Shown: one piece after another, positions 55,688-64,000 of the stretch
Numbering within the stretch: the first letter of the stretch is position 1
Layout: each line of letters opens with the position of its first letter
Assembly: GCF_021732705.1 (NCBI RefSeq)
Contig: NZ_JAKFUM010000003.1
Coordinates: 124,001-188,000, forward strand
Source of the DNA: Nevskia sp.
GTDB lineage: Bacteria > Pseudomonadota > Gammaproteobacteria > Nevskiales > Nevskiaceae
Direction of reading: 5' to 3'
DNA: 64,000 nucleotides
The notes under the pieces: generated by a model
Told to the model about the DNA's origin: nothing
What the model saw: only the letters and a program-made list of their open reading frames with translations
Databases searched by the model: none
Made by a program: the position numbers and the translations under genes

Positions 55688-56323
55688 ATGACCCTGCGAC
55701 TCGGCGACATCGCCCCGGATTTCACCGCCGTCACCACCGAAGGCAGCATCCACTTCCACGAATGGCTCGGCAGCTCGTGGGGCGTGCTGTTCAGCCACCC
55801 GAAGAACTACACGCCGGTCTGCACCACCGAACTCGGCTACACCGCGAAGCTGAAGCCGGAGTTCGACAAGCGCAACGTCAAGGCGATCGGGCTGTCGGTC
55901 GACAAGCTCGAAGACCATCACGGCTGGAGCAAGGACATCGAGGAAACGCAGGGCGCGGCCCTGAACTTCCCGCTGATCGCCGATGCCGACAAGAAGGTCT
56001 CGGACCTGTACGACATGATCCATCCGAACGCCTCCGACACCTTCACGGTGCGCAGCGTGTTCGTGATCGATCCGAACAAGAAGGTCCGGCTGATCCTGAC
56101 CTACCCGGCGTCGACCGGCCGCAACTTCGACGAGATCCTGCGGGTGATCGACAGCCTGCAGCTGACCGACCGGCACAAGGTCGCGACCCCGGTGAACTGG
56201 AAGCACGGCGAAGACGTGATCATCGTGCCGGCGCTGAAGAACGAGGACGCCGCCAAGCTCTTTCCGGATGGCTGGAAGACGGTCAAGCCGTACCTGCGCG
56301 TGGTGCCGCAGCCCAAGGGCTGA
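55688..56323 (+). CDS. 1-Cys peroxiredoxin (Prx6 type)
   Basis: 211 residues, the typical 1-Cys length. The peroxidatic cysteine is Cys45 in NYTPVCTTELG; SVDKLEDHHGWSKDIEET and the C-terminal KTVKPYLRVVPQP region are Prx6-like, and the resolving cysteine of typical 2-Cys enzymes is absent. It reduces peroxides in the cytoplasm. The start at 55688 follows GGAGAG. Confidence 0.95.
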   Translation: MTLRLGDIAPDFTAVTTEGSIHFHEWLGSSWGVLFSHPKNYTPVCTTELGYTAKLKPEFDKRNVKAIGLSVDKLEDHHGWSKDIEETQGAALNFPLIADADKKVSDLYDMIHPNASDTFTVRSVFVIDPNKKVRLILTYPASTGRNFDEILRVIDSLQLTDRHKVATPVNWKHGEDVIIVPALKNEDAAKLFPDGWKTVKPYLRVVPQPKG

Positions 56324-56447
56324 GCGGGCACCTCACCGGGCGCTGCGCCATGGACGGCCGCAGCGCCGGGCCTGCAACCGGTGATCCGGCGCTCGCCGGC
56401 GGCTTCGCTATCATCGGCGGCCTGACCGCCCCGATGAGTGGACCGCC

Positions 56448-58046
56448 GTGCGAGACGTGGTGAAAGACGAGCAGACCGTTGCCAGCATTTCGGCCTCCGT
56501 GCAGCAGGGCGATCTCGGTGCGGCGTTCGCCGCTGCCGAGGCCGCGCTGGCGGATGGGCTGGAGCACCCGCTGCCGTACCGGCTGCGCGGCATCCGGGCG
56601 GAAGGCGAGGGCCGGCTGATCGAGGCCGTGCAGGCCTTCGACATCGCCCGTCAGATGGAGCCGGCGCATGCGCCGACACTCGGCGCGCTCGGGCTGTGCC
56701 TCGCCCGCGTCGGCCAGCTCGATGCCGCCAAGGCGATCCTGCACGACGCGCTGGCGCTGGAGCCGGACTATGCCGATGCCCATTTCGCGCTGGGCTGGGC
56801 GCTGGAAAACCAGAACGACGCGGATGCTGCCGTTGCCGCCTACGAGCAGGCCGTGCGCCACGCGCCGACGCACATCGCCGCGCACGCCAATGCCGCCGTG
56901 CTCGCGGCGCGTCGCGGCGAGATCGACAAGGCGCGCTCCCTGGCCAATGCCGCGCTGGCGCTGGAATCGCGCGATGCCACCGCCGTGGTGGCACTGGCCA
57001 CGGCCGATCTGGCCGAGCGCAAGGGCGCGGACGCCGAAGCGCGCATCCGCAAGCGGCTGGGGTCCAGCGCCCGCATGCCGCCGTCGACACAGGCGACCCT
57101 GCAGGGACTGCTCGGCGACAGCCTGCATCAGCAGCAACAGCCGGCGGCCGCGTTCGATGCCTGGTTGCTCGCCAACGTCCAACTGCGAATGATGCACGGC
57201 GTTCGCTTCGGGCCCGGTCGCCTCGAGCCGGGGGCGGACCTCGTGCAGCGGCTGGCCGGCGCCTTCAGCGAAGCGCAGCGCGCCCGCTGGCAGCGGGCCA
57301 TTCCGCCACCGCCGCCGGTGGCATCCCCGGTTGCGCGGCACAGCTTCGTGGTCGGCTTCCCGCGTTCCGGCGCGACGCTGGTTGCGCAAGTGCTCGGCAG
57401 CCATCCCGCCGTGACCCTGCTGGACGGCTGGGAAACGCTGGCCGAGCCCGCCCACGAATACCTCTCCAGCGATGACGGTCTGACCCGCCTCGCGCGCCTG
57501 ACCGACGATCAGCTTGCCGCCGAGCGCGACGCCTACTGGCAGCGCGTGCAGGCCAAGGTGCCGACGCTGACCGGCGAGGTCTTTCTCGACAAGCTGCCGA
57601 TCAATCTCCTCGCGCTGCCGATCATCGACAAGCTGTTCCCGGACGCCCGCATCCTCCTCGTGCGACGTGACCCGCGCGATGTCGTGCTGAGCTGCTTCCG
57701 CCACCCATTCGGCATCAACCCGACCACCTGGGAATTCCTCGCGCTGGAATCCACCGCGAAGTTCTATGCGCAGGTCATGGCGCTGACCGAGCGCTATCTC
57801 GACCTGCTCGGCCTCACGGTGCAGATCCAGCGCTATGAGGATCTGATCGATGATGTCGACACCGCCAGCCAGTCGCTGTGCCGCTTCCTCGGCCTTGAAT
57901 GGACGCCGGCATTGCGGGATGTCGCCGCGCCGTCGAAGCAGCGTGCCGCCGGCAGCGGCCAGTGGCGTGCGTATGCCCAGCAGCTGGCCCCGGTGCTACC
58001 GATCCTGCAGCCGTGGATCGCAAAATTCGGCTATCCAGCGGACTGA
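56448..58046 (+). CDS. TPR-repeat sulfotransferase
   Basis: 532 residues if the first of the GTG starts is used; 56457 and 56460 are alternatives. The N-terminal half (about 20-290) is made of TPR helices (HAPTLGALGLCLARVGQLDA, AHFALGWALENQNDADAAVA). The C-terminal half is a PAPS-dependent sulfotransferase with the 5'-phosphosulfate loop GFPRSGATLVAQVLG near 300-315 and the 3'-phosphate motif LLVRRDPRDVVLSCF near 402. The acceptor (protein, lipid or polysaccharide) is unknown; TPR units suggest a protein-linked target. Confidence 0.9.
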   Translation: MRDVVKDEQTVASISASVQQGDLGAAFAAAEAALADGLEHPLPYRLRGIRAEGEGRLIEAVQAFDIARQMEPAHAPTLGALGLCLARVGQLDAAKAILHDALALEPDYADAHFALGWALENQNDADAAVAAYEQAVRHAPTHIAAHANAAVLAARRGEIDKARSLANAALALESRDATAVVALATADLAERKGADAEARIRKRLGSSARMPPSTQATLQGLLGDSLHQQQQPAAAFDAWLLANVQLRMMHGVRFGPGRLEPGADLVQRLAGAFSEAQRARWQRAIPPPPPVASPVARHSFVVGFPRSGATLVAQVLGSHPAVTLLDGWETLAEPAHEYLSSDDGLTRLARLTDDQLAAERDAYWQRVQAKVPTLTGEVFLDKLPINLLALPIIDKLFPDARILLVRRDPRDVVLSCFRHPFGINPTTWEFLALESTAKFYAQVMALTERYLDLLGLTVQIQRYEDLIDDVDTASQSLCRFLGLEWTPALRDVAAPSKQRAAGSGQWRAYAQQLAPVLPILQPWIAKFGYPAD

Positions 58047-58154
58047 CGAATTCCCCAGACGGGCGCCGTCCGTTCAGCGCGCCGTCATTCTCGACCCGCT
58101 TCAATATGCCGGCTGTTCCGCTCAAACCCATACCCTGACTCACAAGGACCGACC

Positions 58155-58664
58155 ATGCGTACCGTTGCTCTCGTGCTGACCACCGCTGCCGTGCTGATCA
58201 CCGGCTCTGCCGCCGCCGACTGGAAGTCGGACCTGAAGAACGCCGCCAAGCAGCAGGCGGGTGCGAAGGTCGAGCAGACGCTGGGCCTCGCCAACCCGGC
58301 GCCGGCCGGTGCTGCCGCCTACTTCATCAACCTGAAGACCGGCGCCACGGTGACCAGCCCATTCCTCGTGCAGTTCGGCCTGAAGGCAGCGGGGGTGTCG
58401 CCAGCCGGCCTGCAGAGCGTCGACACGGGTCACTTCCATCTGCTGATCGATGACGTGGTCTACGACGCCACCTTGGCGCTGCCGCTCGACAACCCGAAGA
58501 TCCTCCACTTCGACAAGGGCCAGACCGAAACCAACCTGAGCCTGACGCCGGGCACGCACACCATCCAGTTGCTGTACGCGGACTGGAAGCAGCAGGCGTT
58601 CAACCCGAGCGTGCAGTCGGAGAAGATCACCGTGACGGTCTCGGGCACGCCAGCGAAGAAGTAA
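58155..58664 (+). CDS. Exported DUF4399 protein
   Basis: 169 residues with a signal peptide (about 1-21). The domain pattern VDTGHFHLLIDD, then DATLALPLDNPKILHFDKGQ, is DUF4399, a small beta-sandwich family of unknown role that often carries metal-ligand histidines. The start at 58155 has AAGGA 8 nt upstream. Function unknown. Confidence 0.88.
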   Translation: MRTVALVLTTAAVLITGSAAADWKSDLKNAAKQQAGAKVEQTLGLANPAPAGAAAYFINLKTGATVTSPFLVQFGLKAAGVSPAGLQSVDTGHFHLLIDDVVYDATLALPLDNPKILHFDKGQTETNLSLTPGTHTIQLLYADWKQQAFNPSVQSEKITVTVSGTPAKK

Positions 58665-58684
58665 GGCGCTCGCGCAAGATGCAT

Positions 58685-58720
58685 CGGCAGCGGCAGGACT
58701 CAGCGTCCTCGCCGTTGCCG
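58685..58720 (+). terminator. Imperfect hairpin after the DUF4399 gene
   Basis: Interrupted stem of about 13 pairs (58685-58699 and 58705-58720) with a 5-nt loop, 20 bp after the stop. No clear U tract follows, so this may be a weak terminator or just structure. Confidence 0.4.
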
Positions 58721-58816
58721 CAGGTCTCATTACCCACCACGTAATTGAGGCGCTTATCCGTCACCCGTATCGTGCCGTCATCGGCCTGAGGGTCAGGCCG
58801 CAATCGGAGCGTGAAC

Positions 58817-59170
58817 GTGACGATGTTTCGAGTGTTTCTGGTCGGCGTGCTGGTCATCCTCGTGAGCTACACCGGCCTCGTGATCGCCGATCACGGCTGG
58901 GGCCTGATCCCGATCTTCTTCGGCGACATGGCGAAGCTGGCGTGGCCCGGCCAGTTCAATCTCGACTTCATGTTCATGCTGTCGCTGTCGGCGATCTGGG
59001 TCGCGTGGCGGCACCAATTCAGCGGTCCGGGCCTCGGCCTGAGCCTGCTGGCGCTGACCGGCGGCAGCCTGTTCCTCAGCCTCTATCTGCTGGTGCTGAC
59101 CGGCCAGACCCGCGGCAACGTTCGCGAAGTGCTGCTCGGCAAGGCGCGCGCAGCCGCCTTGCCGCACTAG
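58817..59170 (+). CDS. Small membrane protein, unknown function
   Basis: 117 residues from GTG 58817 (GGAG 7 nt upstream); ATG 58823 and GTG 58811 are alternatives. Three hydrophobic segments (FLVGVLVILVSYTGLVIA, FMFMLSLSAIWVAW, LGLSLLALTGGSLFLSLYLL) imply a three-pass inner-membrane protein. There is no recognised family. Confidence 0.75.
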   Translation: MTMFRVFLVGVLVILVSYTGLVIADHGWGLIPIFFGDMAKLAWPGQFNLDFMFMLSLSAIWVAWRHQFSGPGLGLSLLALTGGSLFLSLYLLVLTGQTRGNVREVLLGKARAAALPH

Positions 59171-59231
59171 CCTGATCTTTCCACGCGCCAGCGGCATAAA
59201 CCTCAGGCGTCGGCATTTCCGCAGCCGCGGC

Positions 59232-59630
59232 TCAGATCAACCGGAGTCTCGGCTCGACCTTGGCGATGGTTTCAAAGTCGATGTCGTCATGCAGCAGCGT
59301 CAAGTCAAAGTCGAGTGCGATCTGCGCGATCATGCAGTCGTTCGAGCTGCGCGGCGTGAAGCCCTGCCAGCGGCAGCGCGCATAGAGCAGGGCAGCCGCG
59401 GCGCAGGTCTGCACCGGATCGACTGGCACGTAGCAGCGCTCCAGCGCCAGACGATGACGCGTGCGCTCGAAGCTGTCGGCGTCACGCACGCCCTGCAGCA
59501 CTTCCTGAAGAATCACCGGGGCCAACCCCAGTACGACGCCGCTCTGCGCCATCTCGCGCAGCAGCAGGCCTTTCGGCCCGGGTTGGCGACGCTGGGCGTC
59601 TATCCAGACCGAGGTATCGACGAGGTACAT
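59232..59630 (-). CDS. vapC: VapC-type PIN-domain toxin ribonuclease
   Basis: 132 residues. It has the PIN acidic set VDTSVWID (Asp5), APVILQEVLQG (Glu43), SSNDCMIA (Asp98) and LLHDDIDF (Asp115/116). PIN toxins cut RNA (often tRNA) with Mg2+ when free of antitoxin. It starts 5 bp after the vapB stop, the usual toxin-antitoxin spacing. Confidence 0.93.
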   Translation of the reverse strand: MYLVDTSVWIDAQRRQPGPKGLLLREMAQSGVVLGLAPVILQEVLQGVRDADSFERTRHRLALERCYVPVDPVQTCAAAALLYARCRWQGFTPRSSNDCMIAQIALDFDLTLLHDDIDFETIAKVEPRLRLI

Positions 59631-59635
59631 GCTGC

Positions 59636-59845
59636 CTAGCGGGCCTCGCCAGCGCGAGCGGCCTTGTGGTCGTAGTCGGGATCGATCACGTCCGAACCAA
59701 AGAACTCCATGATCCGCGCCGTGCGCTCGCGCGCGGCCACGTATTCACTCAAGGCCAGATGCACGACATCGCGCTTGGTCTTCGCCCGCGAAAGCTTCAT
59801 GGCCTTCCGAACAAGCTTTTCGTCAAGAACGATGTTGGTGCGCAT
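59636..59845 (-). CDS. vapB: VapB-type antitoxin
   Basis: 69 residues. MRTNIVLDEKLVRKAMKLS is the VapB N-terminal ribbon-type DNA-binding/dimer region; the C-terminal part binds the VapC toxin. It is divergent from ilvD, with a palindrome in the shared gap. The antitoxin probably represses its own operon. Confidence 0.93.
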   Translation of the reverse strand: MRTNIVLDEKLVRKAMKLSRAKTKRDVVHLALSEYVAARERTARIMEFFGSDVIDPDYDHKAARAGEAR

Positions 59846-59877
59846 GAGGATGATCCCAAGCCAATATACACATGACT

Positions 59878-59897
59878 ATACACCACTGCTGGTGTAT
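59878..59897. promoter_or_regulatory. Palindromic candidate operator of vapBC
   Basis: A perfect 8-bp inverted repeat ATACACCA (59878-59885) and TGGTGTAT (59890-59897) with a 4-nt gap, in the 95-bp gap between vapB (-) and ilvD (+), with two further ATACA units at 59865-59882. It fits VapB(C) autoregulation and could also affect ilvD. Confidence 0.6.
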
Positions 59898-59940
59898 TCT
59901 CGCCGCGCTCCGCATCCCGCAGCGACCTGGATTGAACGCC

Positions 59941-61623
59941 ATGACCGAACCCCTGAACAAGCGCAGCCAGGCGATCACCGCCGGCCTGAACCGCAGCCCG
60001 AACCGCGCGATGCTGCGCGCCGTCGGCTTCAAGGATGGGGATTTCGAAAAGCCGATCGTCGGTGTCGCCAGTGGCCACTCGACGATGAACCCCTGCAACG
60101 CCGGCATCGGCGGCCTGGCCGCCCGCGCGGACGCTGCGTTGAAGGCGGCCGGCGCGATGCCGCAGATCTTCGGCTTCCCGACCGTTACCGACGGCATCGG
60201 CATGGGCACCGAAAGCATGAAGTACTCGCTGGTATCGCGCGAAGTGATCGCCGATGCCATCGAAACCTCCGTGCAGGGCCAGAGCATGGACGGCGTGCTC
60301 GCCATCGGCGGCTGCGACAAGAACATGCCGGGCGCGATGATCGGCATGCTGCGCGTCAACGCCCCGGCGATCTTCTGCTACGGCGGCACGATCAAGCCGG
60401 GCGAGTGGAAGGGCATTCCGCTGACCATCGTCTCCGCGTTTGAAGCGGTCGGTGCCTACGGCGCCGGCAAGATGAGCAAGGAAGACCTCGACGGCATCGA
60501 AAAGAACGCCTGCCCGAGCTTCGGCGCCTGCGGCGGCATGTACACCGCCAACACCATGTCCAGCGCGATCGAGGCCATCGGCCTGTCGCTGCCGTACTCG
60601 TCCACCGAAGCCAACCCGGACCCGGAAAAGGGCGATTCGGTCGCCCGCTCGGCCGCTGCCCTGGTCGACGCGATCAAGCGGGACCTGAAGCCGCGCGACA
60701 TCGTCACCCGCAAGAGCATCGAGAACGCCATCGCTGTGGTCATGGCCACCGGTGGCTCCACTAACGCCGTGCTGCACTTCCTGGCGATCGCCAATGCCGC
60801 GCAGGTGGAGTGGACGATCGACGACTACGAGCGCGTGCGCCGCCGCACCCCGGTGCTGTGCGACCTGAAGCCGAGCGGCAAGTACGTCGCCACCGATCTT
60901 CATAAAGCTGGTGGGATTCCGCAGGTGATGAAGATCCTGCTCGATGCCGGCCTCTTGCACGGCGACTGCATCACCATCACCGGCCAGACCATTGCCGAAG
61001 TGCTGAAGGATGTGCCGTCAGTCCCGCGCGGCGATCAGGACGTGATCCGCACGATCGACAAGGCGCTGTACAAGGAAGGCCACCTCGCGATCCTGAAGGG
61101 CAACCTCGCCCCGGAAGGCTGTGTCGCCAAGATCACCGGCCTCAAGAACCCGGTCATCACCGGCCCGGCCCGCGTATACGACTCCGAAGAACTGGCGATG
61201 GCCGCGATCATGGCCGACCAGATCAACCACGGCGACGTGCTGGTGATCCGCTACGAAGGCCCGAAGGGCGGCCCCGGCATGCGTGAAATGCTCACCCCCA
61301 CTTCGGCACTGATCGGCAAGGGCTTCGGCGAAACCGTCGGCCTGATCACCGATGGCCGTTTCAGCGGCGGCACCTGGGGCATGGTCGTCGGCCACGTGGC
61401 CCCGGAAGCCTACGTCGGCGGCCTGATCGGCCTCGTCCATGAAGGCGACTCGATCACCATCGACGCCCACCAGCAGCTGCTGCAGCTGAATGTCGACGAT
61501 GCCGAAATCGCCAAGCGCCGCGCCGTGTGGAAGCAGCCGGCGCCGAAGTACACGAAGGGCCTGCTGGCGAAGTACGCGAAGCTGGTGTCGACGGCGAGTT
61601 TGGGGGCGGTTACGGACGCTTGA
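59941..61623 (+). CDS. ilvD: Dihydroxy-acid dehydratase
   Basis: 560 residues. The iron-sulfur cluster cysteines are Cys52 (NPCNAG), Cys125 (GGCDKNMPG) and Cys197 ([15 protein letters not shown]). It converts dihydroxy-acids to 2-keto acids in valine, isoleucine and leucine synthesis. The start at 59941 begins the conserved N-terminus. It ends in a strong terminator at 61653. Confidence 0.97.
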   Translation: MTEPLNKRSQAITAGLNRSPNRAMLRAVGFKDGDFEKPIVGVASGHSTMNPCNAGIGGLAARADAALKAAGAMPQIFGFPTVTDGIGMGTESMKYSLVSREVIADAIETSVQGQSMDGVLAIGGCDKNMPGAMIGMLRVNAPAIFCYGGTIKPGEWKGIPLTIVSAFEAVGAYGAGKMSKEDLDGIEKNACPSFGACGGMYTANTMSSAIEAIGLSLPYSSTEANPDPEKGDSVARSAAALVDAIKRDLKPRDIVTRKSIENAIAVVMATGGSTNAVLHFLAIANAAQVEWTIDDYERVRRRTPVLCDLKPSGKYVATDLHKAGGIPQVMKILLDAGLLHGDCITITGQTIAEVLKDVPSVPRGDQDVIRTIDKALYKEGHLAILKGNLAPEGCVAKITGLKNPVITGPARVYDSEELAMAAIMADQINHGDVLVIRYEGPKGGPGMREMLTPTSALIGKGFGETVGLITDGRFSGGTWGMVVGHVAPEAYVGGLIGLVHEGDSITIDAHQQLLQLNVDDAEIAKRRAVWKQPAPKYTKGLLAKYAKLVSTASLGAVTDA

Positions 61624-61652
61624 GGTTTGCGGAACTACTGCTAACTGTAACG

Positions 61653-61678
61653 ACAAGGGGCCGTCACCGGCCCCTTGT
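61653..61678 (+). terminator. Intrinsic terminator of ilvD
   Basis: Perfect 11-bp stem (61653-61663 and 61668-61678) with a 4-nt loop, 30 bp after the ilvD stop. The downstream T-content is modest (TTGTTCGTTC). Confidence 0.85.
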
Positions 61679-62017
61679 TCGTTCAGGACATTGCAGCGGC
61701 GGAGCGGGTGGCTACATTGTGCCAGTTTCTGCCGTTCGCGAGCGGCCGCTATCGGGAACGCTCTACATCAGCCGCGGATTTGTCTTAGCTAAGCGGAGGC
61801 AGATATGTCGGCCGGATGCACCCGTTGGGCATTACTATCCGCCGCCGCTGAAGAATGCATCTGCGTCGGCTACCCTGCCAAGTTCGCTTTCACAGCTACG
61901 CGAGAGGGCGATGGCAAGCTCCACAACTTGGCGGCCTGCCGAGTCTTTGGTTTCCGCCGCGAACTCTCATCGTTTCATACTGTCGATTCCGTTTCCGCGG
62001 GGAAGGCCAATGAACGG
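61679..62017. other. Transition region into low-GC island, with a CTTAGCTAAG palindrome
   Basis: From about 61700 the G+C falls. A perfect 10-bp palindrome CTTAGCTAAG lies at 61784-61793, and the stretch around 61731-61746 is GC-rich and nearly palindromic. Apart from the weak small frame at 61805 no gene is supported. No integrase, tRNA or attachment repeat is visible. Confidence 0.5.
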
Positions 62018-62032
62018 CTAAGTATTTTTTGA
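61805..62032 (+). CDS. Doubtful small ORF
   Basis: 75 residues with GGAGG 5 nt before ATG 61805. It overlaps the converging response-regulator gene by 15 bp at its end. The sequence has no recognised domain or signal peptide. It may be a remnant at the island border or a chance frame; the ribosome-binding site is its only support. Confidence 0.25.
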   Translation: MSAGCTRWALLSAAAEECICVGYPAKFAFTATREGDGKLHNLAACRVFGFRRELSSFHTVDSVSAGKANERLSIF

Positions 62033-62452
62033 GGGTGCTTCAGCAAGTGACTTATTGATGACCGCCTTGATGACTCTGATACGTCCTTTGAGCACATAAC
62101 GACAATAAAGTTTGTCCAGCTCTGCGGCTAGTGCTTCGTCGTCGTGGACTGTATAGGCAATTACGGAGTGTGCGCCGTACATCAAGTTCCTCGCCTTCTG
62201 TGCGACAAGCAGCCCTGGATACTTCATCACGGTCGGTGTAGTACTGGCCAATAATGACGGCGACGCCGGAATGTTCATATCAACGATGAGCAAACGAAAT
62301 TCGCCGTTAGCCAGTACAGTCAAAGCCTCATCCGCCGTTGCTGCATAAACCTGCGCAAGACCCAGGTGCTCAAAAAAATCCGTTAGCCAAGTGGAGTATT
62401 CTCTCTCGTCATCGACGATAAGGACTTTCGTGCTCGTCTTACCCTTCGACAT
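62018..62452 (-). CDS. Receiver-only response regulator
   Basis: 144 residues from ATG 62452, with AAGG about 8 nt upstream. It has a complete receiver domain: the Asp14/Asp15 acidic pocket (VLIVDDERE), Asp58 phospho-acceptor (LLIVDMNIP), Thr101 (YTVHDD) and Lys122 (YVLKGR). An insertion (SLLASTTPTVMKYPG) follows the phospho-site. There is no output domain, so it must act through another protein. It overlaps the kinase gene by 14 bp. Confidence 0.9.
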   Translation of the reverse strand: MSKGKTSTKVLIVDDEREYSTWLTDFFEHLGLAQVYAATADEALTVLANGEFRLLIVDMNIPASPSLLASTTPTVMKYPGLLVAQKARNLMYGAHSVIAYTVHDDEALAAELDKLYCRYVLKGRIRVIKAVINKSLAEAPSKNT

Positions 62453-63203
62453 AAATGCCCTTCTCTTCCAAATTGAATGAGGGGAACCGAATGCGAAATG
62501 TCGTCTCTCGGCTCTGCGATGAATATTCAGCTTCGATCTTTGCGTCAAAGCCGGCTTCTAGAAGTTCCTTGCAAATAAAAAGTCCAATCCCGGATCCGCT
62601 GGCTTTGACAGACCTAGCGCCAATCCCTCTAAAACCTCGTTCGAAGATTTTTGCTCTCTCATTGAAGTCAAACCCAGGACCGAGATTTTTCACTTCGAGA
62701 ATAAGATTTCCTGTCTTCTTCTGCTCATGGACGCTTACTGTGATCGCGGTGTTCTTGTCACCATACTTAACGGCGTTGTCCAAAAGGTTGGTGAACACTT
62801 GGCGCAGAAGATCGGGATGTCCCTTAACCCAGTATTGGGTTGAGTCAAGGAGTTGTATCTCCATGCCCTTCTCCTGCTTAGCAAGTTCCTGAAAGAAAGC
62901 TATTGCGTCAATAGTTTCTCTCGGTATAAGAGATTTCTTCGACAGCTCCCGCAAGCTTTGACGGCCAGCTTTTGTGCTCAAATTTGATAAGAACGCAAGA
63001 TTTCTAACGAGCTCGATCGTATTAATTAGTTGAGCTGCTGCGGCGCGTAAACGTTGGTCGCGCTTCGCACTAGCCACGTGGCCTTCGACGATGTTGTCGA
63101 GCGTTCCTACAACACCATTGAGTGGGTTGATTATCTGGTGGGTAAAGTTAGCGATGAGTTCTGAATAAATGTCAATCTCAGACCTGCTTTCATTTATGGC
63201 CAT
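62439..63203 (-). CDS. Soluble histidine kinase without sensor domain
   Basis: 254 residues. The phospho-accepting helix reads LIANFTHQIINPLNGVVG (His22). The HATPase_c domain (about 115-245) has the N box FTNLLDNAVKYG, a G1 box VKNLGPGFDF and G2 GSGIGLFICKEL. There is no transmembrane, PAS or HAMP segment, so the kinase is cytoplasmic and its input must come from a partner, likely the nuclease-like protein encoded upstream, which overlaps it by 10 bp. Base composition is distinctly low. Confidence 0.9.
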   Translation of the reverse strand: MAINESRSEIDIYSELIANFTHQIINPLNGVVGTLDNIVEGHVASAKRDQRLRAAAAQLINTIELVRNLAFLSNLSTKAGRQSLRELSKKSLIPRETIDAIAFFQELAKQEKGMEIQLLDSTQYWVKGHPDLLRQVFTNLLDNAVKYGDKNTAITVSVHEQKKTGNLILEVKNLGPGFDFNERAKIFERGFRGIGARSVKASGSGIGLFICKELLEAGFDAKIEAEYSSQSRETTFRIRFPSFNLEEKGIYVEG

Positions 63204-64000
63204 CGCTGCTGCACCTCGATTACATTACCTAAGATTTTAAATTCGACATTGCAATACAGATTTAGCAACTGCGATGCCTCGATATACGTTCCAACCGAGG
63301 CCCAATCAGCGCGCCCTGGCGTATCGATTTCCAGTTTTACTTCCGCCCCGCCACTACTCGTAAGGGTGATGCCTTTAGGAAGGGCGACGAAGTTAAGAAG
63401 AGCGAGTAGTGCTCGTAAAGAGGCCGGATTAGCTTTGGCATGGCTCCCCGACGTCACCTTTACCCAGTCATACAAATCGTCATCATTAATAATCCTCGTA
63501 GTTAGACTGGCACCGTGGTCTATTACGGCCGACAATTCTGCTATCGCCGCAGAGAACTCAAGTGATCTGGGAATGCGTATGCCAAGCCCTTCGATGTCTC
63601 CACAAGCTGCTTGCGAGGCTTTCGCCCCAATAGCAAGCAATCGTTTGATACTGGGACCCCCCATGCTGGAAGGCGCAATCAGGCCATGTTTCACGCCTAT
63701 GTCTGGGTAAATTGCGATGAAGCTCTCTAAGTCAGAAACATCCCAGTAGCGAATTGCCGGGCGCTCACGTCTAAAGTTATACCGATCTACCTCGTCCTTG
63801 CATTTTGGAGAGAGATAATTCGACGTGCACATCAGCAAAAAGTCTGCTTTGTGATTGGACGCGTAACTTAGCTTTGGAAAAACCGTTGGCCAGTCAACGG
63901 AATTCGAATACTTTTTGCACTCGATATACCAACGCTCTGGTAGTACGCGGCCGCTCATATCCGTTATAAAGTAATCACCCTCTATATCGCGGCCACCATC
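63194..64000 (-). CDS. Mrr-like PD-(D/E)xK restriction-endonuclease-type protein, C-terminal portion (N-terminus beyond window)
   Basis: The frame stays open to the right edge (reading DGGRDIEGDYFITD just before an internal ATG at 63958), so the start is outside. The nuclease core is seen as GGRDIEG, then YIECKKYS, the D-then-E-x-K active site of Mrr-type endonucleases, followed by a helical PVFPKLSYASNHKADFLLM-type strand. The last 150 residues have no recognised domain. It overlaps the histidine kinase gene by 10 bp. DNA cleavage is predicted from the motif only. Confidence 0.85.
   Translation of the reverse strand, partial: DGGRDIEGDYFITDMSGRVLPERWYIECKKYSNSVDWPTVFPKLSYASNHKADFLLMCTSNYLSPKCKDEVDRYNFRRERPAIRYWDVSDLESFIAIYPDIGVKHGLIAPSSMGGPSIKRLLAIGAKASQAACGDIEGLGIRIPRSLEFSAAIAELSAVIDHGASLTTRIINDDDLYDWVKVTSGSHAKANPASLRALLALLNFVALPKGITLTSSGGAEVKLEIDTPGRADWASVGTYIEASQLLNLYCNVEFKILGNVIEVQQRWP

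Noticed and set aside
1-64000. CRISPR arrays, rRNA, tRNA or insertion sequences
   Set aside because: I saw no regularly spaced direct repeats, no transposase or integrase frame and no tRNA-like cloverleaf; a computed scan would be needed to be sure.

Overview
The window is GC-rich, densely coded Gram-negative chromosome. The gene order cutA - DsbD-type domain - TlpA-like - aroQ - accB - accC - prmA - fis - purH, the two-domain proline-catabolic PutA without a DNA-binding head, and the MoxR/DUF58/BatA-type operon linked to tldD/pmbA-like genes all point to Gammaproteobacteria. The order Lysobacterales (Xanthomonadales) or a close neighbour is most likely; this is inference from family knowledge, not from a search. 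I see no rRNA, tRNA, CRISPR array or insertion sequence.

Layout. 1-5.2 kb: tail of a secreted PHB-depolymerase-like esterase, a small secreted protein with a peritrophin-A (chitin-binding) cysteine pattern, a translationally coupled pair of exported amidohydrolases (one has lost its HxH metal motif), a DUF1801 protein and class I fructose-1,6-bisphosphatase. 5.4-9.3 kb: an accessory-looking block with an unrecognised 439-residue protein, a GH19 lysozyme/chitinase-like enzyme overlapping a small exported cysteine-containing protein, and an exported SH3-like protein. 9.7-20.5 kb: a long co-directional run with a Tat-exported TldD-like metalloprotease, its PmbA/TldE-like partner, DUF4159, MoxR ATPase, DUF58, BatA-type and two further membrane proteins, mostly joined by ATGA overlaps. 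20.5-29.1 kb: SulP transporter with STAS domain, secreted GH9 glycosidase with an IPT/TIG domain, an unknown exported protein, M14 carboxypeptidase and a GT2-like glycosyltransferase. 29.2-33.7 kb: beta-oxidation genes (FadB/J-type multifunctional enzyme and thiolase) divergent from a TetR regulator. 33.7-40.5 kb: small metabolic and transport genes, then an ECF sigma factor, a membrane anti-sigma-like protein and a DUF4097 repeat protein, then a 5'-nucleotidase. 40.5-47.7 kb: the conserved purH-to-cutA block on the minus strand. 47.7-59.2 kb: putA, a spermidine-synthase-like protein, GST, a cyclase fused to an alpha/beta-hydrolase fold, MATE exporter, 1-Cys peroxiredoxin, TPR-sulfotransferase, DUF4399 and a small membrane protein. 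59.2-61.7 kb: a VapBC toxin-antitoxin pair divergent from ilvD, which ends in a strong terminator.

From about 61.7 kb to the end the base composition falls sharply (23 of 60 G/C in 62881-62940, against 37 of 60 in 60001-60060). This stretch carries three overlapping minus-strand genes: an Mrr-like PD-(D/E)xK nuclease-type protein (running off the window), a soluble histidine kinase with no sensor domain, and a receiver-only response regulator. This is the edge of a transferred island and the best candidate here for an undescribed system, possibly a phage-defence module wired through phosphotransfer. The second candidate is the GH19 plus overlapping exported protein pair, which has the form of an effector/immunity or hydrolase/inhibitor pair.
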